Notes under the pieces: model-generated
Databases searched by the model: none
Told to the model about the DNA's origin: nothing
What the model saw: only the letters and a program-made list of their open reading frames with translations
Origin: RYN-230 sp963720645
GTDB taxonomy: Bacteria; Actinomycetota; Actinomycetes; Streptosporangiales; Streptosporangiaceae
DNA length: 64,000 nucleotides
Reading direction: 5' to 3'
NCBI GenBank assembly: GCA_963720645.1
Contig: CAVRFX010000021.1
Coordinates: 248,001-312,000, forward strand
Translations under genes and position numbers: made by a program
Shown here: positions 46,700 to 55,673 of the stretch, piece after piece
How the letters are laid out: each line of letters begins with the position of its first letter
Position numbering within the stretch: position 1 is the first letter of the stretch

Positions 46700-48127
46700 A
46701 TGAGCGGGGCCCCGCCGGGCCGCGCCCCCTCGGCCAGCGCCTCATCAGGCCAGGCCCCATCCCGCCGGGCCGCGTTCGACGTGGTGGTGGCCGGGGCCGG
46801 CCCGGCCGGGAGCGTGGCCGCGCTGGTGCTGGCCCGCGGGGGCGCCCGCGTCGCGCTGGTGGACAAGGCGGCCTTCCCCCGCGACAAGGCCTGCGGTGAC
46901 CTGGTCGGGCCACGCGGCGTGGGCCTGCTCGACGAGCTGGGCGTGTCCGTGCCCGACGCCGGCCAGGGCGCGGACCTGCTGGTCGTGGGGCCGTCCGGGC
47001 ACCGGTCGCGGCTGCCGGCCTTCCCCGGCCGGACCTATCCGGGCCACGGGGTGGTCATCCCCCGGGTCATCCTGGACGACGCGCTGCGCGCCGCCGCGCT
47101 CCAGGCGGGTGCGGAACCCATCCGGGCCCGGATCAGCGGGGTGGACCGGGCGCCGGGCGGCCCGATCCGCGCGCTGATCACCAGCGACGGCCGCAGGCTC
47201 GCCGCGGACGCCTTCATCGGCGCGGACGGGGCGCTGAGCCCCGTCGCCCGGCTGGCCGGGATGCTTGACCCGGGCAGCGCCCTGTGGGGTTTCGCCATCC
47301 GCTCCTACATCCCGGCCGAGGTGCCGCTGCCGCTGCTGGTCCTGCTGGACCAGGCGCCGTGGCGGATCTACCCCGGGTACGGCTGGCTGTTCCCCGGCGC
47401 CGACGGGCAGGCCAACGTGGGAATCGGGGTGGGCCTCGGTACCCGGCGGCGGCAGGCCCGGCTGCGCGGCGACCTGGACCGTCTGCTCGCCCTGCTGCGC
47501 GCCTCAGGCGACCTGGCCCCGGAGGCCAGGCCCGGTCCGGTCACCGGCGGCTGGCTGCGGATGGGCGGCACCGGGACCCCGCCCGCGGCCGGGAACCTGC
47601 TGCTGGCCGGGGACGCGGCCGGGCTGATCAACCCGCTGCAGGGTGAGGGCATCGGCCCCGGCATGGTCAGCGCGCGGCTGGCCGCCGAGGCCCTGCTGGC
47701 CGGTCCCGGGCAGGCCGCCGCGGCCTACACCGGGGCGGTGACGGCCGCGTTCGGCCGCTACCTGCCGGGAGCCGCGGCGCTCCAGGCCACCCTGCTGCGC
47801 CGCCCGCGCGCCGCGTCGGCCGGGGTCCGGGTGCTCACCGCGCCCGCGGTCCGCCGGGTCCTCGCCGGCACCTGGTCGCTGTACTGGAACGGGCTGGTGG
47901 ACGGGGCCACCCCGCGGCCGGCCGCGTGGACGGCCGGGGCGGTCCAGCAGGTGGCCAGCCGCCTGGGCCGCCGGTGGCCGGCGAACCCACCGGACCTGGG
48001 CCACCTCGATCCCGGCCACCTGGACCCGGGCGGCCCGGACCCTGGCCGTCCTGACCCGGGCGGCCCGGACCCGGGGCCCGGGGGGCTGGTCACTTCACCC
48101 GCCAGGGATGACGCGCGGCTCCCATGA
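46700..48127 (+). CDS. Geranylgeranyl reductase family FAD protein
   Basis: A 475-aa flavoprotein of the geranylgeranyl reductase/MenJ family. It has VVVAGAGPAGSVAALVLARG (FAD), DKACGDLVGPRGVGLLDELG with the family Cys, YGWLFPGADGQANVGIGVG, and GDAAGLINPLQGEGIGPGM. Such enzymes saturate isoprenoid chains of lipids or menaquinone. The start ATG 46700 is chosen at MSGAPPGRAPSAS; a Ser/Ala tail precedes the FAD motif. The C-terminal tail has 5-residue repeats (GHLDP, GGPDP). It forms a gene trio with the methyltransferase and UbiA-like protein. Confidence 0.88.
   Translation: MSGAPPGRAPSASASSGQAPSRRAAFDVVVAGAGPAGSVAALVLARGGARVALVDKAAFPRDKACGDLVGPRGVGLLDELGVSVPDAGQGADLLVVGPSGHRSRLPAFPGRTYPGHGVVIPRVILDDALRAAALQAGAEPIRARISGVDRAPGGPIRALITSDGRRLAADAFIGADGALSPVARLAGMLDPGSALWGFAIRSYIPAEVPLPLLVLLDQAPWRIYPGYGWLFPGADGQANVGIGVGLGTRRRQARLRGDLDRLLALLRASGDLAPEARPGPVTGGWLRMGGTGTPPAAGNLLLAGDAAGLINPLQGEGIGPGMVSARLAAEALLAGPGQAAAAYTGAVTAAFGRYLPGAAALQATLLRRPRAASAGVRVLTAPAVRRVLAGTWSLYWNGLVDGATPRPAAWTAGAVQQVASRLGRRWPANPPDLGHLDPGHLDPGGPDPGRPDPGGPDPGPGGLVTSPARDDARLP
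48001..48075 (+). repeat. 15-bp tandem repeats, five copies, in the reductase tail
   Basis: Five diverged 15-bp units beginning CCACCTCGATCCCGG code for repeating HLDPG/GPDPG/RPDPG. They fall in the last 45 codons, outside the catalytic fold. Confidence 0.8.
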
Positions 48128-48172
48128 CCTGATTGGCTTGGCCAGGCCCCCCCGGCCCCCGGGGGAGGGACC

Positions 48173-49759
48173 TTGGCCACAGCCACCGCGCGGGGCAGCA
48201 CCGGTGCGGGCACGGCGCCGCGTCAGGCGTCCCTGGTCCTCGTGGCCCTGATCGTGGTGGCCGCGGTCGCGAACCTGAACCTCACCGTGGCCAACGTCGC
48301 ACTGCCCGAGATCGGCCGGGCGTTCGACACCGGGCAGACGGCGCTCGACCTGATCGCCCTCGGCTACTCACTCGGCCTGGCCGGGTCGGTGCTCTACCTC
48401 GGGGCGCTGGGCGACCGCTACGGCCGCCGGATGATGCTCGTGGCGGGCGTGCTGCTGTCCGTGCCGGCCTGCCTGATGGCCGCGTACGCCCCCGACGCCG
48501 GGGTGCTGCTGGCCGGCCGCCTGCTCGGCGGGATCTCCGCGGGCATGGCCTACCCCACCACCCTGGCCCTGATCACCGCGCTCTGGTCGGGACCCGCCCG
48601 GATCAGGGCCATCGCCCTGTGGTCCGGTATCGGCGGCGCGATCACAGCCCTGGGGCCCCTGCTGGCCGGCCTGGTCCTGCAGCACTTCTGGTGGGGATCG
48701 GCCTTCCTGCTCACCCTCCCCCTGGCCGCGGTAGCCCTGATCCTGGCGCTGGCCTGCGTGCCGTCACACGTCAACGAGACCACCGACCCGGTGGACAATC
48801 TGGGCGGGGTACTGTCGATGGTTTTCGTTGCGGGCCTGGTCGTAACGATCAATTTCGCGCCGGTACCAGGCGCGGGAACCCTGGCCCTCGGCACGGCCCT
48901 GGTCGCGCTGGCCGCGGGAGCCGGATTCTTCCTCCGCCAGCGCCGGGCCCGGCCGCCCCTGTATGACCTGCACGTGGCGGGACGGCGGATCTTCTGGGTG
49001 GCGGCGGTGGGCGGGATCATCGTCTTCGGGTCGCTGATGGGCGCGATCTTCGTGGGCCAGCAGTATCTGCAGGACGTGCTCGGCTACTCGCCGCTGCGGG
49101 CCGGGGCGGCGATCCTCCCGGCGGCCGTGGGAATGGTGGCGTTCGCGCCGCTGTCGGCCCGGCTCACCCACGCCCGCGGGTCAGGGTTCACGCTGCTCAC
49201 CGGCTACGTGTTCTGCCTGCTCAGCTTCCTCACCATGCTGCTGCTGTGGAAGCAGGGCAGCCCGTACTGGGTCGTCGGGCTGGCGTTCGCGTTCCTGGGC
49301 GCCGGGGTGGGCCTGGCGGGCACGCCGGCCTCGCACTCGCTCACCGGCTCCGTCCCCACCCGCCGGGCCGGGATGGCCTCCGGCACCGCCGACCTCCAGC
49401 GCGACCTGGGCGGCGCGGTCATGCAGTCGATCCTGGGCGCGCTGCTGACGGCCGGCTACGCCCGGGCCATCGCCCGTCAGGTGGCCAGCGCGCCCGACCG
49501 CGGCCGGATCACCAGCAGCGTGCAGAGCCAGCTGGAGAAGTCCTTCGCCGGCGCCCAGCAGGTGGCCCAGCGCTACCCGCGGTACGCCAGCCAGATCACC
49601 GCGGCGGCGAGGAGCGCGTTCCTGTCCGGTGACCAGTGGGCCTACACGGCCGCCATCCTCGGCGTGCTGCTCGGCGCGGCCCTGGTGTTCGCCCTGTTCC
49701 CGCGCAAGCCCGAGGAACTCGCGCTGCTGGCCAGGTACCACGCGGAGGACGGCAGCTAG
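48173..49759 (+). CDS. MFS transporter, DHA2 (EmrB/QacA) family
   Basis: A 528-aa exporter with about 14 helices. It has the MFS motif GDRYGRRMMLVAGV, NLTVANVALPEIGRAF in helix 1, and SGTADLQRDLGGAVMQSILG, typical of DHA2 exporters. A TTG at 48173 is taken as start because GGGAGGG lies just upstream and MATATARG fits the N-terminus. It probably exports a drug or metabolite. A regulatory gene is not adjacent. Confidence 0.9.
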   Translation: MATATARGSTGAGTAPRQASLVLVALIVVAAVANLNLTVANVALPEIGRAFDTGQTALDLIALGYSLGLAGSVLYLGALGDRYGRRMMLVAGVLLSVPACLMAAYAPDAGVLLAGRLLGGISAGMAYPTTLALITALWSGPARIRAIALWSGIGGAITALGPLLAGLVLQHFWWGSAFLLTLPLAAVALILALACVPSHVNETTDPVDNLGGVLSMVFVAGLVVTINFAPVPGAGTLALGTALVALAAGAGFFLRQRRARPPLYDLHVAGRRIFWVAAVGGIIVFGSLMGAIFVGQQYLQDVLGYSPLRAGAAILPAAVGMVAFAPLSARLTHARGSGFTLLTGYVFCLLSFLTMLLLWKQGSPYWVVGLAFAFLGAGVGLAGTPASHSLTGSVPTRRAGMASGTADLQRDLGGAVMQSILGALLTAGYARAIARQVASAPDRGRITSSVQSQLEKSFAGAQQVAQRYPRYASQITAAARSAFLSGDQWAYTAAILGVLLGAALVFALFPRKPEELALLARYHAEDGS

Positions 49760-49774
49760 GTCCGGGCCGCGCTG

Positions 49775-49848
49775 GGCTGGTCAGGACTGGCTGGTCAGGA
49801 CTGGGCTGGTCAGGACTGGGCTGGTCAGGACTGGGCTGGTCAGGACTG
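49775..49848. repeat. 15-bp tandem repeat, five copies, between convergent genes
   Basis: GGCTGGTCAGGACTG is repeated five times (the first copy is 14 bp). The array fills the gap between the MFS stop (49759) and the transpeptidase stop (49840) and reaches the last codons of the latter. Confidence 0.9.
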
Positions 49849-51180
49849 GGCGGCGTAGTTGTCCGGCTTCGCGCCGCCCAGCCGGGAGGTGTCCGGCGTC
49901 TGCGTCACCGACGACGGGCTGACGAACGTGCTGCCGGACGGCGTGACCTGCACCGCCTCGCCCGTGGCGCTGCCTTTCAGCAGCTGCTTCCAGGTCAGGA
50001 ACCACACGGTGAAGCCGTCGTCCCACTTGCCTGCGTGCGGGCTGCCGGTGACCGTCACCGGCTCGCCTGGCGTGGCCAGGTTGTAGTACATCGCCGCGTG
50101 CTCCGGGGACAGGTTCACGCAGCCGTGGCTGACGTTGGTGTTCCCCTGCTCGCCCACGGACCAGGGCGCCGAGTGCAGGTAGTCCCCGCTGTAGGTGAAC
50201 CGCACCGCGTCGTTGACCAGCTCGTTGTACCCGTTGCCGACCATCCGCACCGGGTTGCCCTTCTCCAGCGTGATGTAGGTGCCGTCCACCGTGTCCAGGC
50301 CGGGGCGCCCGGTGCTGATCGGCCAGTGGCCCCACAGCTTGCCCTTGTAGAACACGTTCAGGTAGTGGGTTTTGGTGCTGGCCACCACGATCAGTGAGGG
50401 CCCGATGTCGAAGGTCTGGGTGAGGTCGGCGGTGAAGAACACGCCGGGGGAGGCCTCCACCCCGTCCAGGTGCCCGTTGAACGAGACCGTGGTGTTCGCG
50501 GGCCAGTAGTTCATGGTCCGGAAGTACAGCGTCTGGTCGCCGTCCCAGTACCAGGCCCCGGTCACCGGCTTGGAGCTCTTGATCCGGAGGGACTTCTCCA
50601 CCGCGGACTTGTTGGTCACCGGGGAGCTGAACGTGATGCGGATGGGGATCCCGACCCCGTAGGACTGCTTGTAGCCCTCGAAGATCATGGCCGTGTCCGA
50701 GGCGGCCGGGGTGAGCGTGCGGAAACTGCTCGTCGACGTGATCGCCGTCCCGGAGGAGTTGACCGCGGTGGCGCGCACCATGTACTTGCGGGATGGCTGC
50801 AGTGCCCAGTGGTTCCGCCAGACCGTGTGCGCGCCGTTGAACGAGCCGCCCACCGTCTGGTGGCCCGAGGTCACGGTGACGGTCTTGATCGTGCCGCTGG
50901 CCGCGGTGACCTTGATCCCCTTGCTGGGGTTGACGTTGTGGTGCCCGTCACCCGGGCTGATGTGCAGGTCCGCGGCGGCTGCGGAGGCCGAGGCGCTGGC
51001 CGCGCTGCGCGAGGCCGCAGGGGTGCCAGGGGACTGTGCCCCGCTGGAGCAGGCCGCGGTCAGCAGGCCCGCCACGCCGGTCACGGCGATCATCGCGACC
51101 CAGCGGCCTGATCCGGCGGTCCTGCCCTGGCGGGCGGCCCCGGTGCGCGTCTGGCCGTCCGCCCTGTCGCTCTGCCGCAC
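49840..51180 (-). CDS. Lipoprotein L,D-transpeptidase (YkuD domain)
   Basis: A 446-aa cell-wall cross-linking enzyme. Basic N-terminus, hydrophobic segment and lipobox LLTAACSS near residue 44 indicate a lipoprotein. Two Ig-like domains follow (residues 70-270), then the YkuD domain with HSAPWSVGEQGNTNVSHGCV and NLS, including catalytic His and Cys. This layout matches mycobacterial LdtMt-type enzymes making 3-3 peptidoglycan links. The stop lies in a 15-bp repeat array. Confidence 0.93.
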   Translation of the reverse strand: MRQSDRADGQTRTGAARQGRTAGSGRWVAMIAVTGVAGLLTAACSSGAQSPGTPAASRSAASASASAAAADLHISPGDGHHNVNPSKGIKVTAASGTIKTVTVTSGHQTVGGSFNGAHTVWRNHWALQPSRKYMVRATAVNSSGTAITSTSSFRTLTPAASDTAMIFEGYKQSYGVGIPIRITFSSPVTNKSAVEKSLRIKSSKPVTGAWYWDGDQTLYFRTMNYWPANTTVSFNGHLDGVEASPGVFFTADLTQTFDIGPSLIVVASTKTHYLNVFYKGKLWGHWPISTGRPGLDTVDGTYITLEKGNPVRMVGNGYNELVNDAVRFTYSGDYLHSAPWSVGEQGNTNVSHGCVNLSPEHAAMYYNLATPGEPVTVTGSPHAGKWDDGFTVWFLTWKQLLKGSATGEAVQVTPSGSTFVSPSSVTQTPDTSRLGGAKPDNYAAQS

Positions 51181-51210
51181 TGCCGATCCTCCTGTTGCTG
51201 GCCACTCGCC

Positions 51211-52890
51211 CTAGTGGTGGCTACCCCGGCTGTTCCCGGGCGAAGCACCCACTGCTGAGACGGATCGGGCACGCCGGGGATTGCCGTCCCAAGGTACCCG
51301 TCCCCCGGGAGCCCGGCGAACCAGCAGAAAACCGGTGATTGCGGCCACCACGACGATGCCGGTCGCCACCCAGGGCAGGTAGTCGCCGAGCCGGTCGTAG
51401 AGGGTGCGCATGCCCGCCGGGGGCAGTCCCAGCCGGACCACGGTCACGCCCCGCTGCCGCGCGGTCATCAGGGCCAGCAGCCGCCCGCGCGCGTCGAACG
51501 CCACCGTGTCCCCGGTCAGCGCGGCCTGCACCACGGGGCGGCCGGTCTCCGCGGCGCGCACCGCGCTCAGCGCCGCGTGCTGGGCCGGGCGCCCAGCTCC
51601 CCTGGAACGTCGAGTCAGAGGTCTGGTACACGATGAGCTGGGCCCCCAGGTCGGCGTTAACCCGGGACATGTCGGGGAAGGCGGATTCGAAGCAGATCAG
51701 CACGCCGAGCGGCAATGGCCGGCCGAGACGGTCGGTGGCGTGCACCAGGTGCGCGCCGTCGCCCGGGACCATGTTGCTCGGGGCGGCCCGGCTGATCGTG
51801 GCGAGCCAGCCGAGCACGCCGCGCAGCGGGATGTACTCGCCGAACGGGACCAGCCGGGTCTTGGTGTAGGAGCCCATCAGGCCGTGCGGCCCGATCAGGA
51901 GGGCCACCTTGGAGCGGGCGCCGTCCGGCAGCGAGGCGTCCTGGTTCACCAGCACCTCGGCGCCGGTGTCCGCGGCCAGCCGCCTGATCTGGCCGAAAAG
52001 CGCCGGCTGGCGCTCGATGTCGGTGCCGACACTGCTCTCACCCCAGACGATCAGGTCGGGCGGGAGGCACCGGATTGGCCAGCACCGGATTGGCTGGCAC
52101 CGGATTGGCTGGCACCGGATTGGCCGGCACCGGATTGGCTAGTACCGAGCCGTCCGGACATCTGCAGGCTCGCATCCACCCGCTGATGCTTGCTGTGGGT
52201 GATACCCGGCTGCACCAGGGCCACGGTCACGTACCGGACCGGCGGCACGGCCGCGGTAAGGGCGAAGGCCACGGGTCCCGCGGCCAGCGCCACCGCGACT
52301 CCGGCGGCCCCCGCGGCCCGCACCGCCAGGTCCCGGGCCAGCAGCAGGATCGTGATACCCGTGTTCGCCGCGACCAGGGCGAAGCTGATCAGCCAGACGC
52401 CACCCACGGCCGCCAGGGCCAGCACCGCGGGATGCTGCCACTGGCTGGCGCCCAGCACGTCCCAGGGGCCGCCGAACCCCTGCCAGGACCGGGCCCACTC
52501 GGTGAACACCCAGTAGCTGGGCAGCACGGCGAGCGCCGCGAGCGCACGGGCCGGGCGGAGCGGTGGGTGCAGCAGGGCCCAGGCCGCCACCCCGAACCCC
52601 GTCCACAACGCCCCGAACACCACCGCCACCAGCAGCAGGGCCGGCCCGATGCTCGGGATCAGCCAGTACAGGGAGGCCAGGATGAAGCCGGCGCCCAGCC
52701 ACCACCCGCGCACCGCGGCCTCCCGGGCGGACGGCGCGGCCTGGATGATGAGGATCGCGGGCACCAGCCCGCACCAGCCCAGGAACTCCAGGTTCAGCTC
52801 GGGAAAGGCCAGGGCCGGCAGCGCGCCTGCCGCCAGCGCCGCGTACCGGAAAGGCTTGGCGAAGGCCCGCCATGCTGCCATGAGTACCAT
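51211..52890 (-). CDS. lnt: Apolipoprotein N-acyltransferase (first copy), frameshifted, with inserted repeats
   Basis: Membrane enzyme that N-acylates lipoproteins. The N-terminal part starts at 52890 (or at 52881, MAAWRAFAKPFRYAAL) and has about six helices. VKYVTVALVQPGI-like RYVTVALVQPGITHSKHQ opens the nitrilase domain. A 15-bp repeat array (SQSGA/GQSGA repeats) interrupts the loop and the frame shifts at about 52070. Then catalytic Glu (LPPDLIVWGES), Lys (YTKTRLVPFGEY) and Cys (LICFESAFP) follow. A second frameshift near 51590 leads to the last helix (LPWVATGIVVVAAITGFLLV). All three catalytic residues remain. Confidence 0.88.
52068..52142. repeat. 15-bp tandem repeat, five copies, inside lnt
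   Basis: CACCGGATTGGCYRG repeated five times (CCAGC/TGGC/CGGC variants). On the minus strand it codes for SQSGA/GQSGA-type pentapeptides in the loop before the catalytic Glu. A frame change follows at its downstream edge. Confidence 0.92.
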
Positions 52891-52944
52891 TGTCAGCCCA
52901 TGCGGGGACGCCGGGTCAGCCCGGCCCCATCCGTGACGCGTGCG

Positions 52945-54637
52945 TTACGTGGATCCGGACGCGGAACCGCCGGCGCCGCGGCGCCGGGTCGAGGTGGCCG
53001 CGCGGGCGATCGCCCAGCCCAGGGCCAGGATGGTCAGCGCCGTGAGCACGGCCTCCGGCCAGCCGCCCAGCCGGTTGGCGAGGGTGAGGCCGCTGCGCAG
53101 CGGGACCCTGGTGTCCAGCACCGCCCGGCGCCAGAGCCCGGTGCGGGCCAGCACCGCGCCGTCCGGGGCGATGATCGCGCTCTCCCCGGTCGTGGACGCG
53201 TAGACGATGGCGCGGTCCGAGGTGATCGCCTGGATCCTGGCCATGGCCACCTGCTGGGTGGACTCGCCCGACTGGCCGTCCACCTCGAACGTGGCGTCGT
53301 TGGACTGCACCGCGATCAGGTTGGCGCCCGCGGTCACCTCGGACCGCACCAGGCCGTCGAAGCCGATCTCGTAGCAGATGACGTCACCCAGCCGGATCGC
53401 GCCCTGGCGGAACACCACCGGCCGGTGGCCGGGGGTGAAGTTGACCGGCTGCAGGCTGACCAGCGAGGTGATGTGCGCGAGCAGGCCACGGAACGGGATG
53501 TACTCCCCGAACGGGACCAGCTGGCGTTTCACGTACACGGCCACCGGGCCCTGGCGGGGCAGCCAGAGCTGGCCCGTGTTGCGGAGCGGGTTCTGCAGCA
53601 GCGCGCCCACCAGGACAGGCCGGTCGATGGCGGCGACCGCGGTGGCAATCGTGGCGTAGATCTCCGGGTACTGGGCGGGGTCCAGGTCGGTGGAGTTCTC
53701 CGGCCAGATCACCATGTCCGGCGCGGGCCGGGTGCCCGAGGCGACCTGTGCGGCCAGGGCCCGGGTCGCGGCCGCGTGGTTCTGGGTGACCGTGCTGGCC
53801 CGCAGCAGGTCCGGCAGGGACCGGGCGTGCGGGACATCACCCTGCACCGCGGCCACCGTCGCGATGCGCTGCCCCGGCCCGGCCCCGTCCACCGGGAGCA
53901 GGCTGCCGGCCAGCGCGACCCCGGCCGTCGCCGCCGTGGCCGCCGCGGCGGCCAGCAGGCGGCGGCGGCGCGGCCGGGCGGGAGCCCGTGGCGGAGCCCG
54001 CGGCGGGGCCGGTGGCGGGGTGGGTGGTGCGGCTTACGGCGCGCAGGACCAGCCAGGCCAGCATCGCCCCGGTCACCGCGACCAGGAAGGACAGCAGCGG
54101 GGGACCGCCGATCGCGGCCCACCCCGCAGTGGGCGCGCCCGCCTGGCTCATCGCCAGGCGGCCCCACGGGAAGGCGTAGGGCCACCGGGCCCGCATCGCC
54201 TCGGCCGCCACCCACCAGCCGCCCACCGCCAGCGGCCAGCCGGGCAGGCCGAGCAGCAGCCGCTGCCCCACCGCCAGCAGCCCGAAGATCACCGCCTCGG
54301 CGATGGCCAGCGCCGCCCACGCGTACCAGGCCACGTTGACCAGCCAGGACAGCAGCGGCACGAAGAACGCGATCCCGAAGACCAGCCCGATGACGAACGA
54401 CGCCCGCAGCCCCTGCCGGTACAGGGCGATGACCAGCAGGGCGGGCCCGGCAGCCGCCAGCGGCCAGATGCCCACGGGAGGGAACGCGGCGGCCAGGGCG
54501 GCCCCGCCGCCCAGGGCGGCCAGCAGGGCCCAGTGCCGCCGCAGCCCGCCGCGGCGCCCCGGGCCCCTGGCTGGCGCGGGGGCAGGCCGCCCGGCCGTGG
54601 CCAGGTCGCCGGGGCTGCCCTCCGGGATCCGCTGCAT
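52945..54637 (-). CDS. lnt: Apolipoprotein N-acyltransferase (second copy), frameshifted
   Basis: A second Lnt next to the first. The N-terminal part starts at 54637 with a cytoplasmic tail, then about six helices (LALGGGAALAAAFPPVGI-like, FVIGLVFGIAFFVPLLSWLV). Near 53960 the frame changes. The nitrilase domain follows, with Glu in IWPENSTDLDP, Lys in VYVKRQLVPFGEYIPF and Cys in DVICYEIGFDG. The last helix AVLTALTILALGWAIARAA is present. Two Lnt copies occur in several actinomycetes. One may have a different acyl donor or lipoprotein preference. Confidence 0.88.
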
Positions 54638-54764
54638 GGCCTGAGCGTACAGTCTCGACCCCTATTAACCCGGAAAGCGGTTCTTCAGCGTGATAGCGTC
54701 GTCACAGCCTGTTCCCAGGTGGGGGGATGGGCGAACCCCGACCGCACGGCACGAGGGTCCGCCA

Positions 54765-55517
54765 GTGATCAAGATCCGCTATGCCGACCTGCCTCACGGC
54801 CTCCACGCCGACGTCCGCAGCTGCGGCGGGCGGCCGGTCATCTATCTGCTGCCCGGCCTGTCAGCCGCCCAGCGCCGGGACGCCCTGCGCAGGTTAATCC
54901 GTACCTCACGGCTGGGGCACGGGCCACGGTTGCGGGCCAGCGCTGTCGCGTTCGCGGTCGCCAGGGACATCGCGAAGTCCACCGGGTGCAACGGGCTGGC
55001 CGCGGTCCGCTGCCACCCCGCGGGGTCAGCGGTCCTGGCCGCCCTCGTGGCGGCGGTCGTCGTCTGCTACGCCCTCTTCGTCACCGTGACGGTCCGCTTC
55101 AGCCCCCGTCCCGCCCGGCCACCCGCCGGGGCCGGCCCGGCGCCGTCCGCGGCGCGGGGCACCGGCGGGCCGGGCCGGTCCCCCGGAGCGGGGGCCAGCG
55201 CCCCGGCGGCTGTGCCGGCCGCGCCCGCCGGGGAGAACGGCGGGTCCCCGGAGGCGGCCGCCTCCGGTGACGGCGCTGGGCAGCCGGGGCCCGGATCGTC
55301 CGGCTCCGCGCGCCCGGCCCGCCGGGTGCCGCTGCCCACCGGTACCTGGTCGGCCCCGGGGGGCGTGCTGCCGTCCGCCTCGCAGCCTGCCCCGTCTCCC
55401 AGCCCGTCAGCCGTACCCTCACCGGCGCCGCCGGCCAGCCCCGGTGCGCTGCCGCCCGGTCACCCGGGCGCCCTCTGCGTCCGGGTGGGACCCCTCGGTG
55501 TCTGCATCTCCGGGTAA
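54765..55517 (+). CDS. Membrane protein of unknown function with Pro/Ala-rich extracellular part
   Basis: A 250-aa protein. GTG 54765 gives MIKIRYADLPHGLHADVRSC. Residues 1-75 form a small globular domain (IYLLPGLSAAQRRDALRRLI) that I do not recognise. One membrane helix is at 87-108 (AVLAALVAAVVVCYALFVTV), then a disordered Ala/Pro/Ser/Gly region ending in LCVRVGPLGVCISG with two Cys. It is likely an actinomycete cell-surface protein. No partner is indicated. Confidence 0.7.
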   Translation: MIKIRYADLPHGLHADVRSCGGRPVIYLLPGLSAAQRRDALRRLIRTSRLGHGPRLRASAVAFAVARDIAKSTGCNGLAAVRCHPAGSAVLAALVAAVVVCYALFVTVTVRFSPRPARPPAGAGPAPSAARGTGGPGRSPGAGASAPAAVPAAPAGENGGSPEAAASGDGAGQPGPGSSGSARPARRVPLPTGTWSAPGGVLPSASQPAPSPSPSAVPSPAPPASPGALPPGHPGALCVRVGPLGVCISG

Positions 55518-55532
55518 ATCGGTATCTCCGGG

Positions 55533-55673
55533 TACCCTGCCAGCGGGACGACGGGAGGTACGTTGGTGAGCGGCGTCCGGTACCGGCTCGGGAGGGCGGG
55601 CCGTCAGGCCCGGCCGAGTGTGCGGTGGGATCTTTCTTTCCGGGCGGCGCGAACATCCGGGGAAGCGCTGTGA
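55533..55673 (+). promoter_or_regulatory. Leader element B: promoter plus 35-codon leader ORF before the EamA gene
   Basis: The same architecture as the element at 8592-8699. TACCCT (55533-55538) is a possible -10. A GGGAGG site and GTG 55566 open a 108-nt frame whose TGA overlaps the next GTG (55670-55673). It encodes MSGVRYRLGRAGRQARPS plus 17 residues. The hairpin CGGGCC-GTCA-GGCCCG (55591-55606) is identical. The downstream gene is unrelated to the one after copy A, so the element itself is what is conserved. Confidence 0.6.
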
